A DNA stretch of 7,948 nucleotides from the NCBI GenBank assembly GCA_017380475.1, contig JAFODX010000099.1, positions 1 to 7,948 of the forward strand, given 5' to 3'. This DNA is from Clostridia bacterium (GTDB lineage Bacteria; Bacillota; Clostridia; UBA1381). The number at the start of each line of letters is the position of its first letter. Position 1 is the first letter of the stretch. Both the position numbers and the translations under genes were made by a program. The notes under the pieces were generated by a model that saw nothing but the letters and a program-made list of their open reading frames with translations, ran no database searches and was not told the origin of the DNA. This document shows, one piece after another, positions 5,599-7,948 of this stretch.

Positions 5599-6486
5599 TT
5601 ATTTGTTGTACTTTTCAAGTACGCGTCTTGTAACCTCTGCTACAATCTTTTCCATATCAGTGTTGCTGCCGCAGCTGCATGAGCCTGATGAGCACTGCTG
5701 TGACGGAAGCGGCTGGAAGCCATGATATGCTGCACCTGATTCATAGCCGAACTTGTCGTTGGCATCTGACGGTGACATTGAGCATGTGCCGTCCTCATAA
5801 CATCCCGGGCAAAGCTTCTCCATCGGGTGCTTTCCGGGTACGCCGAACTGCTTTCTCAAATCTATAAGCTTCTTAACCTCACCGCACGGGATTTCCTTTT
5901 CACCGCCGAGAAGTCTTGAATACATAAGAAGCTTTGCGTAGAACTCTGTTGATTCCATTCTGAAGAATGCAGTGTTCAGATCGCAACCGAATGACAATGC
6001 GCCGTGGTTTGCAAGAAGAACTGCATCATAGTCCTGAAGATACGGCTCAAGTGACTCAGGAATCTCCATTGTTGACGGAGTGCCGTACTGTGCAATCGGA
6101 ACTGCACCAAGGAAAATGATAGCCTCAGGCATGATAAGCTTGTCAAGCGCTATACCTGCGATTGCAAATGATGTAGCAATCGGGGGATGAGCGTGAACAA
6201 CAGCCTTAACGTCCGGTCTCTGCTGGTAAACCTTCAAGTGCATCTTGAACTCTGATGACGGCTTCCACTGACCGTTCTTCTCCTTAAGGTTACCCTGTCC
6301 GTCTACTTTACAGATCATATCCGGAGTCATATAACCTTTTGAAACGCCTGTCGGTGTTACATAATATGTGTTGTCGTCAATCTTAACCGAGAAGTTACCG
6401 TCATTTGCAGCAACGAATCCGTCGTTGTAAATGCGTCTTCCGATTTCACATAATTCTTTTTTGATTTCGTACTCTGACTTATACAT
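5599..6486 (-). CDS. Class II aldolase (L-fuculose/L-rhamnulose-1-phosphate type) with Cys-rich C-terminal extension and encapsulation helix
   Basis: Zinc aldolases of this family cleave a ketose 1-phosphate to DHAP and an aldehyde, L-lactaldehyde for FucA and RhaD. Residues 1-215 cover the class II aldolase/adducin domain: NDGNFSVKI (28-36), TPTGVSKGYM (44-53), PSSE with catalytic E79, VVHAHPP with zinc ligands H98 and H100, MPEA (119-122) and LLANHGALSFG with ligand H161. FucA is about 215 residues; this protein is 295. The extra C-terminus has CPGC plus C235, then C265, C270 and C272, and ends in NTDMEKIVAEVTRRVLEKYNK, an amphipathic helix typical of encapsulation peptides. The start is ATG at 6486 with AGAGAGGG 8 nt upstream. 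It is the first gene after the operon promoter. Fuculose versus rhamnulose phosphate cannot be decided from sequence. Confidence 0.94.
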   Translation of the reverse strand: MYKSEYEIKKELCEIGRRIYNDGFVAANDGNFSVKIDDNTYYVTPTGVSKGYMTPDMICKVDGQGNLKEKNGQWKPSSEFKMHLKVYQQRPDVKAVVHAHPPIATSFAIAGIALDKLIMPEAIIFLGAVPIAQYGTPSTMEIPESLEPYLQDYDAVLLANHGALSFGCDLNTAFFRMESTEFYAKLLMYSRLLGGEKEIPCGEVKKLIDLRKQFGVPGKHPMEKLCPGCYEDGTCSMSPSDANDKFGYESGAAYHGFQPLPSQQCSSGSCSCGSNTDMEKIVAEVTRRVLEKYNK

Positions 6487-6494
6487 AATTTCAA

Positions 6495-6502
6495 CCCTCT
6501 CT
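6495..6502 (-). promoter_or_regulatory. Ribosome binding site of the aldolase gene
   Basis: AGAGAGGG lies 8 nt before ATG 6486, at the end of an A-rich leader of about 48 nt that shows no obvious structure. Confidence 0.7.
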
Positions 6503-6540
6503 TTTTTGTTTTATTTTTGTTTTGTTTTGGTTTCTTTTTT

Positions 6541-6569
6541 ATTATACACTAAATTTTTGGCTTTGTAAA
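6541..6569 (-). promoter_or_regulatory. Sigma-A-type promoter of the BMC operon
   Basis: On the minus strand TTTACA (6569-6564) and TATAAT (6546-6541) are separated by exactly 17 nt. The -10 is a perfect consensus and the -35 matches five of six bases. Transcription should begin near 6534, giving a leader of about 48 nt. It is the only strong promoter seen on the operon strand within the window and lies directly in front of the first BMC gene. A 9-bp inverted repeat abuts its -35 box. Confidence 0.88.
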
Positions 6570-6592
6570 GACTTTTTTGTTAAAAAAAAGTC
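6570..6592. promoter_or_regulatory. 9-bp inverted repeat abutting the -35 box, candidate operator
   Basis: Arms GACTTTTTT (6570-6578) and AAAAAAGTC (6584-6592) are perfect inverted copies around a 5-nt centre. The repeat ends at the base next to the -35 hexamer (6564-6569), a position where a bound regulator could block or contact RNA polymerase. Arms are mostly A/T, so chance or an A-tract UP-element effect is possible. No regulator gene lies nearby to name it. Confidence 0.45.
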
Positions 6593-6610
6593 AAACTTTG
6601 CATAAAAATA

Positions 6611-6662
6611 GCCCATAAATGTGTACACCTTTCACATATACCATTGTAACACATTTTTGGGC
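6611..6662 (-). terminator. Probable terminator of the glpP-HAD unit
   Basis: After the HAD stop (6683), the transcript can form a 14-bp stem with one mismatch from GCCCAAAAATGTGT (6662-6649) and ACACATTTATGGGC (6624-6611). It extends by three pairs (ACA with TGT) past one bulged U, leaving a loop of about 17 nt. It is followed by CTATTTTTATG, a short U-rich tract. The loop is long and the tract imperfect, so efficiency may be moderate. On the plus strand the stem is also followed by a T-rich tract (ATTTTTCAATACTTTTTTT), but no plus-strand gene would need it. Confidence 0.65.
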
Positions 6663-6682
6663 ATTTTTCAATACTTTTTTTA

Positions 6683-7471
6683 CTAAAACACAATATCTTG
6701 GTATATTTGTTTTATACTACCATAAACATATTGTGGTTTGACCTCACTTTTCTCTAAATCTTCAAGCGTTCCCTCGCCGCTCAACACAAAAATTGTACTT
6801 ATTTTTGCGTTTACACCGCAGGCGATATCGGTATAGAGTCTGTCACCGATAAGAACGGCGTCCTTTTTTTGGTATCCTGTTTTTTCCAAAGCGAGCTCCG
6901 CCATAGTCGGTTCAGGCTTGCCGATAAAGGCTGGTCTGCGCTTTGTTGCATTATAGAGCATTTCGCTCACTGAACCGCAGTCGGGGACGAACCCGTACCA
7001 CGTCGGGCATACCCAGTCGGGGTTTGTTGCGATATAGTCAACACCTTTTCCGAGCAATATGCACGCATCCTCAAGCTTTTTGAATGTAAGCTCTGTATCA
7101 AAACCCATACAAAGACAGTCGATATCATCACAAAGCTCATCGGTCACCGGGAGTCCGGAAGCTCTTAACTGCTCCTTGAACGACTCTGTTCCGAAAGCAT
7201 ATATTTTATTATAGTTCTTTTTCTTAAGATACAAAACCGTCGCATCGGTTGAGGTCAGAAAATCATCAGCGGTTGATTCTATTCCGAGCGATGCAAGCTT
7301 TTCTATGTACTTTTCAACGCTTTTTGATGAGTTATTGGTAAGGAAGATATATCTTCCGCCACTCTTTCTGACGTAGGCAAGAAAATCAAGTGTACCGTCA
7401 AAAAGGTCGTTGTCAAGATATATTGTTCCGTCCATATCTAAAAGGAACAGTTTTTTATCTTTTAATTCCAT
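6683..7471 (-). CDS. HAD-IIA superfamily phosphatase (NagD / AraL / glycerol-3-phosphate phosphatase-like)
   Basis: This 262-residue HAD phosphohydrolase has all four motifs: nucleophile D12 and acid/base D14 in LFLLDMDGTIYLD, motif II T45 in FLTNNSSKS, K185 in FIGKPEPTM, and D210 with D215 in VLIGDRLYTDIACG. The TNNSSKS and IGKPEP motifs and the large cap between motifs II and III (about residues 70-180) place it in the HAD-IIA (C2-cap) group, which includes NagD, AraL, 4-nitrophenylphosphatases and glycerol-3-phosphate or phosphoglycolate phosphatases. Members remove phosphate from sugar and triose phosphates, often with broad specificity. It is cytoplasmic, with no signal peptide. The start is ATG at 7471, inside the end of glpP (10-nt overlap), with AGGAAGGG upstream. 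Substrate is unknown; pairing with a G3P-sensing gene makes G3P or DHAP a reasonable guess only. Confidence 0.92.
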   Translation of the reverse strand: MELKDKKLFLLDMDGTIYLDNDLFDGTLDFLAYVRKSGGRYIFLTNNSSKSVEKYIEKLASLGIESTADDFLTSTDATVLYLKKKNYNKIYAFGTESFKEQLRASGLPVTDELCDDIDCLCMGFDTELTFKKLEDACILLGKGVDYIATNPDWVCPTWYGFVPDCGSVSEMLYNATKRRPAFIGKPEPTMAELALEKTGYQKKDAVLIGDRLYTDIACGVNAKISTIFVLSGEGTLEDLEKSEVKPQYVYGSIKQIYQDIVF

Positions 7472-7948
7472 AAGTTTTCCCTTCCTGTCGATACCGCTAT
7501 TGCTCCGCTGTTATAAGCTTCTGCAATTTCCTCTTTTGTTTCAATGAGTCCACCGGCAACAATGGGTGTGTCGAGGATTGTTTTTATTTTCTCTATCACC
7601 TTTGTCACCGTTCCGGGCATCAGTTCAATCATATCCGCTTTTGACGTCTTTGCAGATTCGACAATTGTTCCGACAGAATGAGAGTCAAGCACAAAAAACC
7701 GCTGTACAGCAAGCAGACCCTGCGACTTTGCGTGTTTTATAAGTGCAGTACGGGTACTGATTATGCCGTCAACACCCTGCTCTTTTGCAAATTTTATGCC
7801 GTATTCATCCTTGCCGATTCCCTCTGCAAGGTCTATATGAATAAAGAATGTTTTGTTTTTTTTATGTGCCTTTTCTGCTTGAGCTTCAATATTATCAATA
7901 TTGGGTGCAAGCATAAAAATTGTCGATACTTCTGACTTTAATGCCTGC
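7462..7948 (-). CDS. glpP: Glycerol-3-phosphate-responsive antiterminator GlpP (5' end outside window)
   Basis: The C-terminal 161 residues are visible. The frame runs open through the right edge, and residues before the internal Met at 7914 (QALKSEVSTIF, then MLAPNIDNI) fit the family, so that Met is not the start. Family hallmarks: TFFIHIDLAEGIGKDEYGIKFAKEQGVDGIISTR, LAVQRFFVLDSHSV, DMIELMPGTVTKVI, and TPIVAGGLIETKEEIAEAYNSGAIAVSTG near the end, a TIM-barrel-like phosphate-binding pattern. GlpP proteins are about 180-190 residues, so roughly 20-30 are missing. In Bacillus, GlpP with glycerol 3-phosphate binds leader RNA of glp genes and allows read-through of a terminator. Its stop lies inside the start of the HAD gene, so the two are translationally coupled. 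Confidence 0.93.
   Translation of the reverse strand, partial: QALKSEVSTIFMLAPNIDNIEAQAEKAHKKNKTFFIHIDLAEGIGKDEYGIKFAKEQGVDGIISTRTALIKHAKSQGLLAVQRFFVLDSHSVGTIVESAKTSKADMIELMPGTVTKVIEKIKTILDTPIVAGGLIETKEEIAEAYNSGAIAVSTGRENLWN

Noticed and set aside
6620..6640. Possible catabolite-responsive (cre/CcpA) site around TGTGAAAGGTGTACACA
   Set aside because: It resembles cre at the ends only. The central CG is missing and the bases are better explained as part of the terminator hairpin.
6487..6682. Riboswitch or small RNA in the longest intergenic gap
   Set aside because: The gap is accounted for by a terminator, promoter and short A-rich leader; the leader of about 48 nt is too short and unstructured for a known riboswitch.
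7912..7914. ATG at 7914 as the true start of glpP
   Set aside because: The frame stays open to the window edge and the upstream residues fit the GlpP family, so this Met is internal and the gene is partial.
1..7948. CRISPR arrays, insertion sequences, tRNA or rRNA genes
   Set aside because: No spaced repeats, transposase frames, terminal repeats or recognisable tRNA/rRNA sequence were seen; nearly all bases are in minus-strand genes of two operons.

Overview
The window is most of a bacterial microcompartment (BMC) operon, all on the minus strand, plus the end of a separate upstream transcription unit. Strong AGGAGG-type ribosome binding sites, a consensus sigma-A promoter, moderate-to-low GC and a GlpP-family antiterminator point to an anaerobic Firmicute of the Clostridia, probably a gut or fermentative species. 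This assignment is inferred from style and content; no rRNA or other marker is present.

Right end (7948 to about 6611, read leftward): a glycerol-3-phosphate-responsive antiterminator (GlpP), cut by the window edge, overlaps by 10 nt a HAD-IIA phosphatase. A long hairpin followed by a U-rich tract (6611-6662) probably ends this unit. Next comes a near-perfect promoter (TTTACA, 17-nt spacer, TATAAT; 6541-6569) with a 9-bp inverted repeat immediately upstream of its -35 box. It drives everything to the left.

BMC operon in transcription order: class II (fuculose/rhamnulose-1-phosphate type) aldolase with a Cys-rich C-terminal extension ending in a likely encapsulation helix; GlcG/HbpS/PduO-C-like protein; CoA-acylating aldehyde dehydrogenase (PduP type); zinc-type alcohol dehydrogenase; four different BMC-H hexamer shell proteins; PduL phosphotransacylase; and an EutN/CcmL pentamer (BMC-P) cut by the left edge. 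Genes are 13-33 nt apart, except around the canonical PduA-like shell gene, which has about 90 nt of hairpin-containing spacer on each side.

Inferred pathway: the aldolase splits a 6-deoxyketose 1-phosphate into DHAP and lactaldehyde. The aldehyde, or propionaldehyde made from it via 1,2-propanediol, is contained in the shell. The aldehyde dehydrogenase makes acyl-CoA and NADH, the alcohol dehydrogenase regenerates NAD+ by making an alcohol, and PduL recycles CoA while giving acyl-phosphate for ATP synthesis. The gene set resembles the fucose/rhamnose BMCs known as GRM5 (Clostridium phytofermentans) and the planctomycete PVM type. No glycyl-radical or B12-dependent diol dehydratase, BMC-T trimer, sugar kinase/isomerase or dedicated regulator lies in the window.

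The system class is known. The less ordinary parts are a shell protein with a histone-H1-like Lys/Ala/Thr tail, a shell protein with an altered pore loop, the Cys-rich aldolase extension, and a wobble-dependent intercistronic hairpin. No stretch over 300 nt lacks a gene; the longest gap is 6487-6682.
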